Positions 40,936 to 53,869 of a stretch of 64,000 nucleotides of DNA are shown one piece after another (the first letter of the stretch is position 1; the number at the start of each line of letters is the position of its first letter). The notes beneath the pieces were generated by a model, which saw only the letters and a program-made list of their open reading frames with translations, had not been told where the DNA came from and did no database searches. Origin of the DNA: Siphonodentalium dalli (taxonomy: Eukaryota; Mollusca; Scaphopoda; Gadilida; Siphonodentaliidae); NCBI GenBank assembly GCA_032622095.1, contig CP136065.1, forward strand, positions 66,639,031-66,703,030, written 5' to 3'. The position numbers were made by a program, and so were the translations under genes.

Positions 40936-43900
40936 TTGACATATAGGTCATCGCGCGTCACGTGATTATCATATATATCAGTTTCAGCACATTCTGCTCG
41001 GTTTTCATCCCAGTGTGCACGGGATATGCGTTTTCTGAAGACAATATGGGCATGATTTGATTCCTGTGTTAACCCTTTATCAGAATCTCACCACACGCAG
41101 CTCGGATTTTCGACATATAGGTCATCACGCGTCACGTGTTTATCATATATATCAGTTTCAGCACATTGGGCTCGGTTTTCATCCCAGTGTGCTAGGGATA
41201 TGCGTTTTATGAACACAATTTGGGCATGATTTGATTCGTGTGTTAACCCTTTATCAGAATCTTACCACATGCAGCTCGGATTTTTTACATATAGGTCATC
41301 AAGGGCCACGTGACTATCATATCTATCAGTTTTAGCGCATTGGGCTCGGTTTTCGTCCCAGTGTGCACGGGATATCCGTTTTCTGAACACAATTTGGGCG
41401 TGATTTGATTCGTATGTTAACCCTTTATCAGAATCTTACCACACGCAGCTCGGATTTTTGGCATATAGGTCATCGCTGGTCACGTGATTATCATATATAA
41501 CAGTTTTAGCGCATAGGGCTCGGTTTTCATCCCAGTGTGCACGGGATATGCGTTTTCTGAACACAATATGGGCACGATTTGATTCGTGTGTTAACCATTT
41601 ATCAGAATCTTACCACACGCAGCTCGGATTTTTGACATATAGGTCATCACGCGTCACGTGTTTATCATATATATCAGTTTTAGCACTTGGGGCTCGGGTT
41701 TCGTCCCAGTGTGCACGGGATATGCGTTTTCTGAATACAATATGGGCATGGTTTGATTCTTGTGTGAACCTTTTATCAGAATCTCACCACACGCAGCTCG
41801 GATTTTTAACATATAGGTCATCCCGGGCCACGTGATTAGCATATATAACAGTTTTAGCACATTAGACTCGGATTTCATCCCAGTGTGCACGGGATATGCG
41901 TATTATGAACACATTTGGGCATCATTTTATTCGTGTGTTAACCCGTTATCAGAATCTCACCACACGCAGCTCAGATTTTTGACATATAGGTCATCAAGGG
42001 CCACGTGACTATCATATATATCAGTTTTAGCGCATTGGGCTCCGTTTTCGTCCCAGTGTGCACGGGATATGTGTTTTCTGAACACAATTTGTGCATGATT
42101 TGCTTCGTATGTTAACCCTTTATCAGAATCTCAACACACGCAGCTCGGATTTTTGACATATAGGTCACCACGCGTCACGTGTTTATCATATATAACAGTT
42201 TTAGCGCGTTGGGCTCGGTTTTCATCCCAGTGTGCACGGGATATGCGTTTTCTGAACATAATATGGCCATGATTTGATTCGTGTGGTAACCCTTTATCAG
42301 AAACTCACCACACGCAGCTCGGATTTTTGAAATATAGGTCATCACGCGTCACGTGATTATCATATATATCAGTTTTAGCACATTGGGCTCGGTTTTCGTC
42401 CCAGTGTGCACGGGATATGCGTTTTCTGAACACAATTTGGGAATCATTTAATTCGTGTGTTAACCCGTTATCAGAATCTCACCACACGCAGCTCGGACTT
42501 TTGACATATAGGTCATCAAGGGCCACGTGACTATCATATATATCAGTTTTAGCGCATTGGGCTCCGTTTTCGTCCCAGTGTGCACGGGATATGTGTTTTC
42601 TGAACACAATTTGTGCATGATTTGCTTCGTATGTTAACCCTTTATCAGAATCTCAACACACGCAGCTCGGATTTTTGACATATAGGTCACCACGCGTCAC
42701 GTGTTTATCATATATAACAGTTTTAGCGCGTTGGGCTCGGTTTTCATCCCAGTGTGCACGGGATATGCGTTTTCTGAACATAATATGGCCATGATTTGAT
42801 TCGTGTGGTAACCCTTTATCAGAAACTCACCACACGCAGCTCGGATTTTTGAAATATAGGTCATCACGCGTCACGTGATTATCATATATATCAGTTTTAG
42901 CACATTGGGCTCGGTTTTCGTCCCAGTGTGCACGGGATATGCGTTTTCTGAACACAATTTGGGAATCATTTAATTCGTGTGTTAACCCGTTATCAGAATC
43001 TCACCACACGCAGCTCGGACTTTTGACATATAGGTCATCAAGGGCCACGTGACTATCATATATATCAGTTTTAGCGCATTGGGCTCGGTTTTCGTCCCAG
43101 TGTGCACGGGATATGTGTTTTCTGAACACAATTTGTGCGCGATTTGATTCGTGTGTTAACCCTTTATCAGAATCTTACCACACGCAGCTCGGAATTTGAC
43201 ATATAGGTCATCACGCGTCACGTGTTTATCATATAAATCAGTTTTAGCAATTGGGGCTCGGGTTTCGTCCCAGTGTGCACGGAATATGCGTTTTCAGAAC
43301 ACAATATGGGCAAGGTTTGATTCTTGTTTGAACCTTTTATCAGAATCTCACCACACGCAGCTCGGATGTTTGACATATAGGTCATCACGCGTCGCGTGAT
43401 TATCATATATACCAGTTTTAGCGCATTGGGCTCGGTTTTCGTCCCAGTGTGCAGGGGATATGCGTTTTATGAACACAATTTGGGCATCATTTGATTCGTG
43501 TGTTAACCCGTTATCAGAATCTCACCACACGCAGCTCGGATTTTTGACATATAGGTCATCAAGGGCCACGTGACTATCATATATATCAGTTTTAGCGCAA
43601 TGGGCTCGGTTTTCGTCCAAGTGTGCACGGGATATGTGTTTTCTGAACACAATTTGTGCACGATTTGCTTTGTATGTTAACCCTTTATCAGAATCTCACC
43701 ACACGCAGCTCGGATTTTTGACATATAGGTCATCACACGTAACGTGTTTATCATATATAACAGTTTTAGCGCATTGGTCTCGGTTTTCATCCCAGTGTGC
43801 ACGGGATATGCGTTTTATGAACACAATTTGGGCATGATTTGATTCGTGTGTTAACCCTTTATCAGAATCTCACCACACGCAGCTCGGATTTTTGACATAT

Positions 43901-46170
43901 AGGTCATCACGCGTCACGTGTTTATCATATATAACAGTTTTAGCGCATTGGGCTCCGTTTTCGTCCCAGTGTGCACGGGATATGCGTTTTATGAACACAA
44001 TTTGGGCATGATTTGATTCGTGTGTTAACCATTTATCAGAATCTCACCACACGCAGCTCGGATTTTGGACATATAGGTCATCACGCGTCACGTGTTTATC
44101 ATATATAACAGTTTTAGCGCACTGGGCTCCGTTTTCGTCCCAGTGTGCACGGGATATGTGTTTTCTGAACACAATTTGTGCGCGATTTGATTCGTGTGTT
44201 AACCCTTTATTAGAATCTTACCACACGCCGCTCGGAATTTTGACATATAGGTCAACACGCGTCACGTGTTTATCATATATATCAGTTTTAGCACTTGGGG
44301 CTCGGGTTTCGTCCCAGTGTGCACGGAATATGCGTGTTCTGAACACAATGTGGGCATGGTTTGATTCTCGTGTGAACCTTTTATCAGAATCTCACCACAC
44401 GCAGCTCGGATGTTTGACATATAGGTCACCACGCGTCGCGTTATTATCATATATACCAGTTTTAGCGCATTGGGCTCGGTTTTCGTCCCAGTGTGCAGCG
44501 GGTATGCGTTTTATGAACACAATTTGGGCATCATTTGATTCGTGTGTTAACCCGTTATCAGAATCTCACTACACGCAGCTCGGATTTTTGACATATAGGT
44601 CATCAAGGGCCACGTGACTATCATATATATCAGTTTTAGCGCATTGGGCTCGGTTTTCGTCCAAGTGTGCACGGGATATGTGTTTTCTGAACACAATTTG
44701 TGCATGATTTGCTTCGTATGTTAACCCTTTATCAGAATCTCAACACACGCAGCTCGGATTTTTGACATATAGGTCATCACGCGTCACGTGTTTATCATAT
44801 ATAACAGTTTTAGCGCATTGGGCTCCGTTTTCGTCCCAGTGTGCACGGGATATGCGTTTTATGAACACAATTTGGGCATGATTTGATTCGTGTGTTAACC
44901 ATTTATCAGAATCTCACCACACGCAGCTCGGATTTTGGACATATAGGTCATCACGCGTCACGTGTTTATCATATATAACAGTTTTAGCGCACTGGGCTCC
45001 GTTTTCGTCCCAGTGTGCACGGGATATGTGTTTTCTGAACACAATTTGTGCATGATTTGCTTCGTATGTTAACCCTTTATCAGAATCTCTCCACACGCAG
45101 CTCGGATGTTTGACATATAGGTCATCCCGGGCCACGTGCCTATCATACATAACAGTTTTAGCGCATTAGACTTGGATTTCATCCCAGTGTGCACGGGATA
45201 TGCGTTTTCTGAACACAATTTTGGCGCGATTTGATTCGTATGTTAACCCTTTATCAGAATCTCACCACAGGCAGCTCGGATGTTTGACATATAGGTCATC
45301 GCTGGTCACGTGATTATCATATATAACAGTTTTAGCGCATTGGGCTCGGTTTTCGTCCCAGTGTGCACGTGATATGCGTTTTCTGAACACAATCTGAGCA
45401 AAATTTGATTCGTGTGTTAACCCTTTATCCGAATCTCACCACGCGCAGCTCGGATGTTTGACATATAGGTCATCACGCGTCACGTGATTATCATATATAA
45501 CAGTTTTAGCGCATTTGGCTCGGTTTTCATCCCAGTGTGCACTGGATATGCGTTTTCTGAACACAATATGGGCATGATTTGATTTGTGTGTTAACTCTTT
45601 ATCAGAATCTCACCACACGCAGCTCGTATTTTTTACATATAGGTCATCAAGGTCCACGTGACTATCATATATACCAGTTTTAGCGCAGTAGACTCTGTTT
45701 TTATCCCAGTGTGCACGTGGTATGCGTTCTTTGATCACAATATGAGAATGATTTGATTCGTGTGTGAACCCTTTATCAGAATCTCACCACACGCAGCTCG
45801 GATTTTTGACATATAGGTCATCACGCGTTACGTGATTATGTTATATATAAGGATTAGCACAACTGGCTCGGTTTTCGTCCCATGCAGTGTTCGCGGGATA
45901 TGCGAATTCAGAACATGATATTGGCATTATTTGATTCGTGTGTTAACCCTTTATCGGTAACTCGCCAAACAGCTCGGATTTATGATATATGGGTCGTCAT
46001 GGGTCACATGATTATCATATATATCAGTTTTAGCGCATTGGACACAGTTTTCCTCACAGTCTGCACGGGATATATGTTTCCTGAACACAAATGGTTTGAC
46101 TATAGTGTGTTATCAGAATCACACCACACGCAGCATTCATATATATATCATCACTGGTCTCGTGATGCTC
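40936..46170 (+). repeat. Satellite array A, 174-bp unit, ~30 copies
   Basis: The unit contains GACATATAGGTCATCACGCG, TCACGTG, TTATCATATATA, CAGTTTTAGCGCATTGGGCT, CGTCCCAGTGTGCACGGGAT, ATGCGTTTTCTGAACACAAT and TTAACCCTTTATCAGAATCT. The landmark ACATATAGGTCATC repeats at 41113, 41287, 41461, 41635 and 41809 (174 bp each). Higher-order repetition occurs: ~522-bp (three-unit) blocks repeat at 41960-42480 and 42480-43000. The last two to three units before 46170 are decayed. Confidence 0.95.
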
Positions 46171-46449
46171 ATATATAACACTTTCAAAATCAGACATTTC
46201 CCCACCCGGACAATTACCCACCGGACATTTCCCCACCCGGAAATTTACCCACCGGACATTTTCCCACCCTGCTAATAAAATGCAGACTTCAAAGAATGAT
46301 TTGAGTGATCAGTAAATCCTAGTCAGTGAGGCTATCTCAAGCGATGTCAACTCAGTCGATGTAATGTTTTGACAAACATGAAAGAGTGTTTTGACGATAG
46401 TTTTGGACATCAACGCAGTTGAAACAATTTTGTGACAATTGTTACCACA
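46171..46449. other. Centre of the palindrome, left part
   Basis: A short direct repeat (GGACATTTCCCCACCCGGA / CCCACCGGACATTTTCCCAC) at 46193-46268 is followed by unique sequence with no gene. Confidence 0.6.
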
Positions 46450-47246
46450 CACTCTTATAACTAATGTGTAGAAACGATTACACATCAAATGTGTAAACCC
46501 GGTTAATACACATAGCAATGTGTAGTTTTACATACAAATGCATTGATCAAGTGTCGTTCTACACATAATGTGTATATTTTGTTACACACAATTGTGTAAG
46601 AACGTAGAGCATGCGCAATGCGGTGCATTCAGTTTCATAGTCTGCTACGTGACGGCCATATTGTTTGAGTATATTTTTTGGAATACAATCTACAGCGATC
46701 GTAGACAAGGATGTAAGTTCAGAATTCCAATTTGTGGGTTTAGTATTAATAGTATATGAGGATTTATTTGTTAAAACTTTTATGGCGATTACTGTCCTTA
46801 GACTCTTGTTATGATTGTTGTAATAATACTAATATTATGCAATCACGCCTTGACCCTGGTTTGTTCATTCAAAGCAAAAACTCACAGTACAGAACAAAAT
46901 ACTACATACCACTATGCGCCATGAAAGTTTTAACATATAAATCTGCTTATATCTTTAATACTATACCCACAGGTTGGACTACTGAACTTGCATTTCTTGT
47001 CTACGAACTGTGTGTGTAAGAACCTACACAAAATGTGTAAGGGATATGTGTTGATTTTATACACACAGTTGTGTATAAATGTGTAAAAATTTACCCATTT
47101 ATGTGTACAAATTGTTACACAGTTTGTGTACGAATATGAAACTACACATATACTACACAAATATGTTTAAGATCAAAATTGAATAATGATTGTGTAGCAG
47201 GGCTACACATTTTGTGTAGAAAACCTACACATTAGTCATAAGAGTG
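46450..47246. mobile_element. TIR element J with TGTGTAG-rich subterminal repeats, copy 1
   Basis: The ends CACTCTTATAACTAATGTGTAG / CTACACATTAGTCATAAGAGTG are inverted repeats. Both subterminal regions carry many CTACACA/TGTGTAG and TACACATT motifs (46470-46600 and 47010-47240). A second copy is at 60114-60950. The interior ~400 bp is AT-rich with a GTAAGTTCAGAATTCC segment shared by both copies. No transposase was found. Confidence 0.8.
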
Positions 47247-47399
47247 CAGTATGAATTCTAGTGAGTGAACTCTAGACAGCATATCTTCAATCATGGAACT
47301 GATTAAGAACAATCGTGGTGGTGACAAATTATGTTTCGAACACATGCAAGGGGTGTGTCACAACTGATGACGAGGTAAGTCTCAATATCCATGATGTTA

Positions 47400-47635
47400 A
47401 ATAATTTTCTGAAGAACAGATATAAAGAGCGTTCATAGTTAATTATCCAATACTATGTGTGCAAATTTCCATATTAAAGAGCATTCAATTTGATATTTTT
47501 CTAATGAACAGATATAAAGATTGTTCATATCCAATTATCCAATAATATATGTGCAAATTTCCAAAAAGAGCATTTAATTTGATATTTTTTCGTAAGAACA
47601 GATATACAGAGCGTTCAGTTATCCAAAAATATGTC
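47400..47635 (+). repeat. ~100-bp tandem repeat, three copies
   Basis: GAACAGATATAAAGAGCGTT, AATTATCCAATA, ATGTGTGCAAATTTCC and GAGCATTCAATTTGATAT recur at about 47413, 47508 and 47597. Confidence 0.75.
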
Positions 47636-47859
47636 AAAACTCAAATAATGAATGTGTAAATGTATAGTGAATAATGGTAAGAGAGTTCGACGAGAGATGT
47701 CAGCACTTCAGAACAAGCTTACTTATTATGTATCGTTAATATTTATTGTTATTGGTGTGTATAGGTATATAATTTCGTTCATTGAAATAAATCTGATTTT
47801 AACACATACCCATAGTATGAGTCAATATACCACACACCCATAGTACCAATCAAAGGTGG
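47636..47859. other. Centre of the palindrome, right part
   Basis: Unique AT-rich sequence with a CACACCCATAGTA direct repeat; no gene. Confidence 0.5.
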
Positions 47860-50800
47860 AAAAATATCCGGATTCTGATAAAGGGTTAACACACGAATCA
47901 AATCATGCCCAAATTGTGTTCAAAAAACGCATATCCCGTGCACACTGGGGTGAAAACCGAGCCCAATGCGCTAAAACTGATATATATGATAGTCACGTGG
48001 CCCTTGATGACCTATATGTCAAAAATCCGAGCTGCGTGTGGTGAGATTCTGATAAAGGGTTAACATACGAAGCAAATCATGCACCAATTGTGTTCAGAAA
48101 ACACATATCCCGTGCACACTGGGACGAAAACGGAGCCCAAATGCTCTAAAACTGATATATATGATTGTCACGTGACCAGCGATGACCTATATGTCAAAAA
48201 TCCGAGCTGCGTGTGGTGAGATTCTGATAACGGGTTAACACACGAATCAAATGATGCCAAAATGTGTTCATAATACGCATATCCCGTGCACACTGGGATG
48301 AAATCCGAGTCTAATGTGCTAAAACTGTTATATATGATAATCACGTGGCCCGGGATGACCTATATGTCAAAAATCCGAGCTGCGTGTGGTGAGATTCTGA
48401 TAAAAGGTTCACACAAGAATCAAACCATGCCCATATTGTATTCAGAAAACGCATATCCCGTGCACACTGGGACGAAACCCGAGCCCCAAGTGCTAAAACT
48501 GATATATATGATGACGCGTGATGACCTATATGTCAAAAATCCGAGCTGCGTGTGGTAAGATTCTGATAAATGGTTAACACACGAATCAAATCGTGCCCAT
48601 ATTGTGTTCAGAAAACGCATATCCCGTGCACACTGGGATGAAATCCGAGTCTAATGCGCTAAAACTGTTATATATAATAGTCACGTGGCCCTTGATGACC
48701 TATATGTCAAAAGTCCGAGCTGCGTGTGGTAAGATTCTGATAACGGGTTAACACACGAATTAAATGATTCCCAAATTGTGTTCAGGAAACGCATATCCCC
48801 TGCACACTGGGACGAAAACCGAGCCCAATGTGCTAAAACTGATATAAATGATAATCACGTGACGCGTGATGACCTATATTTCAAACATCCGAGCTGCGTG
48901 TGGTGAGTTTCTGATAAAGGGTTACCACACGAATCAAATCATGCCCATATTATGCTCAGAAAACGCATATCCCGTGCACACTGGGATGAAATCCGAGTCT
49001 AATGCGCTAAAACTGTTATATATGATAGGCACGTGGCCCGGGATGACCTATATGTCAAACATCCGAGCTGCGTGTGGTGAGATTCTGACAAATGGTTCAC
49101 ACAAGAATCAAACCATGCCCATATTGTGTTCAGAAAACGCATATCCCGTGCACACTGGGCCGAAACCCGAGCCCTACGTGCTAAAACTGATATATATGAT
49201 AAACAGGTGACGCGTGATGACCTATATGTAAAAAATCCGAGCTGCGTGTGGTGAGATTCTGATAAAGGGTTGACACACGAATCAAATCATGCCCAAATTG
49301 TGTTCATAAAACGCATATCCCGTGCACACTGGGATGAAAACCGAGCCCAATGCGCTAAAACTGATATATATGATAGTCACGTGGCCCTTGATGACCTATA
49401 TGTCAAAAATCCGAGCTGCGTGTGGTGAGATTCTGATAAAGGGTTAACACACGAATCAAATCATGCCCAAATTGTGTTCATAAAACGCATATCTCGTGCA
49501 CACTGGGATGAAAACCGAGCCAAATGCGCTAAAACTGTTATATATGATAAACACGTGACGCGTGATGACCTATATGTCAAAAATCCGAGCTGCGTGTGGT
49601 GCGATTCTGATAAAGGGTTAACATACGAAGCAAATCATGCACAAATTGTGTTCAGAAAACACATATCCCGTGCACACTGGGACGAAAACGGAGCCCAATG
49701 CGCTAAAACTGATATATATGATAGTCACGTGACCAGCGATGACCTATATGTCAAATATCCGAGCTGCGTGTGGTGAGATTCTGATAACGGGTTAACACAC
49801 GAATCAAATGATGCCCAAATGTGTTCATAATACGCATATCCCGTGCACACTGGGATGAAATCCGAGTCTAATGTGCTAAAACTGTTATATATGATAATCA
49901 CGTGGCCCGGGATGACCAATATGTCAAAAATCCGAGCTGCGTGTGGTGAGATTCTGATAAAAGGTTCACACAAGAATCAAACCATGCCCATATTGTATTC
50001 AGAAAACGCATATCCCGTGCACACTGGGACGAAACCCGAGCCCCAAGTGCTAAAACTGATATATATGATAAACACGTGACGCGTGATGACCTATATGTCA
50101 AAAATCCGAGCTGCGTGTGGTAAGATTCTGATAAATGGTTAACACACGAATCAAATCGTGCCCATATTGTGTTCAGAAAACGCATATCCCGTGCACACTG
50201 GGATGAAATCCGAGTCTAATGCGCTAAAACTGTTATATATGATAGTCACGTGGCCCTTGATGACCTATATGTCAAAAGTCCAAGCTGCGTGTGGTAAGAT
50301 TCTGATAACGGGTTAACACACGAATTAAATGATTCCCAAATTGTGTTCAGAAAACGCATATCCCCTGCACACTGGGACGAAAACCGAGCCCAATGTGCTA
50401 AAACTGATATATATGATAATCACGTGACGCGTGATGACCTATATTTCAAACATCCGAGCTGCGTGTGGTGAGTTTCTAATAAAGGGTTACATCACGAATC
50501 AAATCATGCCCATATTATGTTCAGAAAACGCATATCCCGTGCACACTGGGATGAAATCCGAGTCTAATGCGCTAAAACTGTTATATATGATAGGCACGTG
50601 GCCCGGGATGACCTATATGTCAAACATCCGAGCTGCGTGTGGTGAGATTCTGACAAATGGTTCACACAAGAATCAAACCATGCCCATATTGTGTTCAGAA
50701 AACGCATATCCCGTGCACACTGGGCCGAAACCCGAGCCCTACGTGCTAAAACTGATATATATGATAAACAGGTGACGCGTGATGACCTATATGTCAAAAA

Positions 50801-52720
50801 TCCGAGCTGCGTGTGGTGAGATTCTGATAAAGGGTTGACACACGAATCAAATCATGCCCAAATTGTGTTCATAAAACGCATATCCCGTGCACACTGGGAT
50901 GAAAACCGAGCCCAATGCGCTAAAACTGATATATATGATAGTCACGTGGCCCTTGATGACCTATATGTCAAAAATCCGAGCTGCGTGTGGTGAGATTCTG
51001 ATAAAGGGTTAACATACGAAGCAAATCATGCACAAATTGTGTTCAGAAAACACATATCCCGTGCACACTGGGACGAAAACGGAGCCCAATGCGCTAAAAC
51101 TGTTATATATGATAAACACGTGACGCGTGATGACCTATAGGTCAAAAATCCGAGCTGCGTGTGGTGAGATTCTGATAAAGGGTTAACATACGAAGCAAAT
51201 CATGCACAAATTGTTTTCAGAAAACACATATCCCGTGCACACTGGGACGAAAACGGAGCCCAATGCGCTAAAACTGTTATATATGATAAACACGTGACGC
51301 GTGATGACCTATATGTCAAAAATCCGAGCTGCGTGTGATGAGATTCTGATAAAGGGTTAACACACGAATCAAATCATTTCCAAATTGTGTTCATAAAACG
51401 CATATCTCGTGCACACTGGGATGAAAACCGAGCCCAATGCGCTAAGACTGTTATATATGATAAACACGTGACGCGTGATGACCTATATGTCAAAAATCCG
51501 AGCTGCGTGTGGTGCGATTCTGATAAAGGGTTAACATACGAAGCAAATCATGCACAAATTGTGTTCAGAAAACACATATCCCGTGCACACTGGGACGAAA
51601 ACGGAGCCCAATGCGCTAAAACTGATATATATGATAGTCACGTGACCAGCGATGACCTATATGTCAAAAATCCGAGCTGCGTGTGGTGAGATTCTGATAA
51701 CGGGTTAACACACGAATCAAATGATGCCCAAATGTGTTCATAATACGCATATCCCGTGCACACTGGGATGAAATCCGAGTCTAATGTGCTAAAACTGTTA
51801 TATATGATAATCACATGGCCCGGGATGACCTATATGTCAAAAATCCGAGCTTCGTGTGGTGAGATTCTGATAAAAGGTTCACACAAGAATCAAACCATGC
51901 CCATATTGTATTCAGAAAACGCATATCCCGTGCACACTGGGACGAAACCCGAGCCCCAAGTGCTAAAACTGATATATATGATAAACACGTGACGCGTGAT
52001 GACCTATATGTCAAAAATCCGAGCTGCGTGTGGTAAGATTCTGATAAATGGTTAACACACGAATCAAATCGTGCCCATATTGTGTTCAGAAAACGCATAT
52101 CCCGTGCACACTGGGATGAAACCCGAGCCCTATGCGCTAAAACTGTTATATATGATAATCACGTGACCAGCGATGACCTATATGCCAACAATCCGAGCTG
52201 CGTGTGGTAAGATTCTGATAAAGGGTTAACATACGAATCAAATCACGCCCAAATTGTGTTCAGAAAACGGATATCCCGTGCACACTGGGACGAAAACCGA
52301 GCCCAATGCGCTAAAACTGATAGATATGATAGTCACGTGGCCCTTGATGACCTATATGTAAAAAATCCGAGCTGCATGTGGTAAGATTCTGATAAAGGGT
52401 TAACACACGAATCAAATCATGCCCAAATTGTGTTCATAAAACGCATATCCCTAGCACACTGGGATGAAAACCGAGCCCAATGTGCTGAAACTGATATATA
52501 TGATAAACACGTGACGCGTGATGACCTATATGTCGAAAATCCGAGCTGCGTGTGGTGAGATTCTGATAAAGGGTTAACACAGGAATCAAATCATGCCCAT
52601 ATTGTCTTCAGAAAACGCATATCCCGTGCACACTGGGATGAAAACCGAGCAGAATGTGCTGAAACTGATATATATGATAATCACGTACGCGCGATGACCT
52701 ATATGTCAAAGGTGCGCGGG
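47860..52720 (-). repeat. Satellite array B, same 174-bp unit in opposite orientation, ~28 copies
   Basis: Units are the reverse complement of array A (GATGACCTATATGTCAAAAA, CCGAGCTGCGTGTGGTGAG, ATAAAGGGTTAACACACGAA). Large higher-order duplication is visible: the block about 48190-49400 is repeated nearly verbatim at about 49750-50960, a shift of ~1.56 kb or nine units. Stop-free phases of the unit produce many spurious open frames of 60-115 codons. Confidence 0.95.
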
Positions 52721-53428
52721 TGAGATTAACACGCTAATTAAACCGATGTCAATGCTGATTGTATGTCGAAAAATGTTGTAACGTACATGTAGGTAAAAAT
52801 AATTGGACGGAACCCTTATTCGACGAACTTGACATGTTGGCTGGTTTAGCTGGTGAACTTTGGTTCAATTCAAATAATCCAAATCGTCATCAGAAATCAG
52901 AAATGTTAACAAAATCAGCAGAATTATAAGTAAAAACAAGGGCCATAACTCGTGTAAAATGATTCGACGGTCCCTTATTTAAATTTGTCGTATATTTCGA
53001 TCCAGGTAATACACACACGTACGTATACCAACTTTTGTTCATGTCGATAAATCCAACCAGAGTTATCGGCCGCAAACCAAAAATGTTGACAAAATTGTTC
53101 AATTCTAAGTAAAAAATGCTCGTAACTCATGTAAAAATAAATTGTACTAAACTCGCTCTCGAACTTCCCCTGTATACGGCAAAGCATTATAGCGGTAAAA
53201 CGATACGAAATACAGAGAGTACGTTCTTGCCCGTAGATACACATACCAACTATGATTTAGATCAAGCTACCCTAACTGGAGTTATCGGTCGATTCATTGT
53301 TACATAATAGGGTGCATTTAAAATTAAAATAAAATCGCAGTTTACCTATTCTTCAGACCTGACGTGCCTGGCCACTACCGCACTTTCCGCGCTTTTCGCG
53401 GCCGCGCCGCGCCATGTGAAGTTAATAA

Positions 53429-53432
<4 letters not shown>
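52721..53432 (-). repeat. Right long terminal inverted repeat
   Basis: Reverse complement of 40221-40935 with few differences (for example CGTACATGTAGG against CCTACG...). It ends at GTTAATAATCTC, followed by (AT)n. Confidence 0.9.
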
Positions 53433-53482
<50 letters not shown>

Positions 53483-53545
53483 GGCGATAATATATATGGA
53501 GAAATATATATGATTTCGTGCGTCTTACATGAAGACCTAGCCCAA
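53433..53545. repeat. (TA)n tract and right flank of the giant palindrome
   Basis: About 25 TA dinucleotides are followed by GATAATATATATGGAGAAAT, ATATATGATTTCGTGCGTCT and TACATGAAGACCTAG. The latter is the reverse complement of 35110-35165. Confidence 0.9.
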
Positions 53546-53869
53546 AATACATTATCCCGTAGATTTTCGACTACTGACCAGCTGACTGTAGTCGGTGGAC
53601 CCAACTATTCAAACAGAGCTAGACGCTCTCGAATAGCTTTGCTCTGATAATTGACGTCAGGTTTACGGACTAATACTGACTGATGCGCAACTATTTATGT
53701 CGTTACTAGCGCTCGAGATCATCAAAGGTGTACCATTCAATGGAGTCAGACCATTGAATCAAAATTTTAGTTGCAAATTGGCAAAGTCAAATCTTTGTCA
53801 AGCTACGTACACGGGTTAACAGAGAAATAACTTTATCTGCATCCAATATTCTATCACTGAGAGATATAC
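53546..53869. other. Intergenic sequence, nothing recognised
   Basis: There is no repeat or coding evidence. Confidence 0.4.

Larger units (their letters stand above)
40221..53432. mobile_element. 13.2-kb palindromic satellite-bearing structure with long terminal inverted repeats
   Basis: The left end (GAGATTATTAACTTCACATG, GCGCGGCGCGGCCGCG) is mirrored exactly by the right end (CGCGGCCGCGCCGCGC, CATGTGAAGTTAATAATCTC). Symmetry extends through ~0.7 kb of unique TIR and on into the satellite arrays. Private variants pair up: GTGCTAGGGATATG (left, ~41200) with CATATCCCTAGCAC (right, ~52460), and TCTGCTCGGTTTTC (left) with GAAAACCGAGCAGA (right). Collinear mirror symmetry can be followed for at least 1.7 kb from each end before the arrays diverge. 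It lies inside a (TA)n tract. It encodes no protein that I recognise. Confidence 0.85.

Noticed and set aside
41548-52098. Many open frames of 60-153 codons on both strands in the satellite arrays
   Set aside because: They repeat with the 174-bp unit, occur in mirrored form in both arrays and have no motif. They are stop-free phases of a satellite whose length is a multiple of three.
40936-52720. Regularly spaced repeats suggesting a CRISPR array
   Set aside because: The unit is a contiguous 174-bp satellite without unique spacers, in a eukaryotic context with introns.
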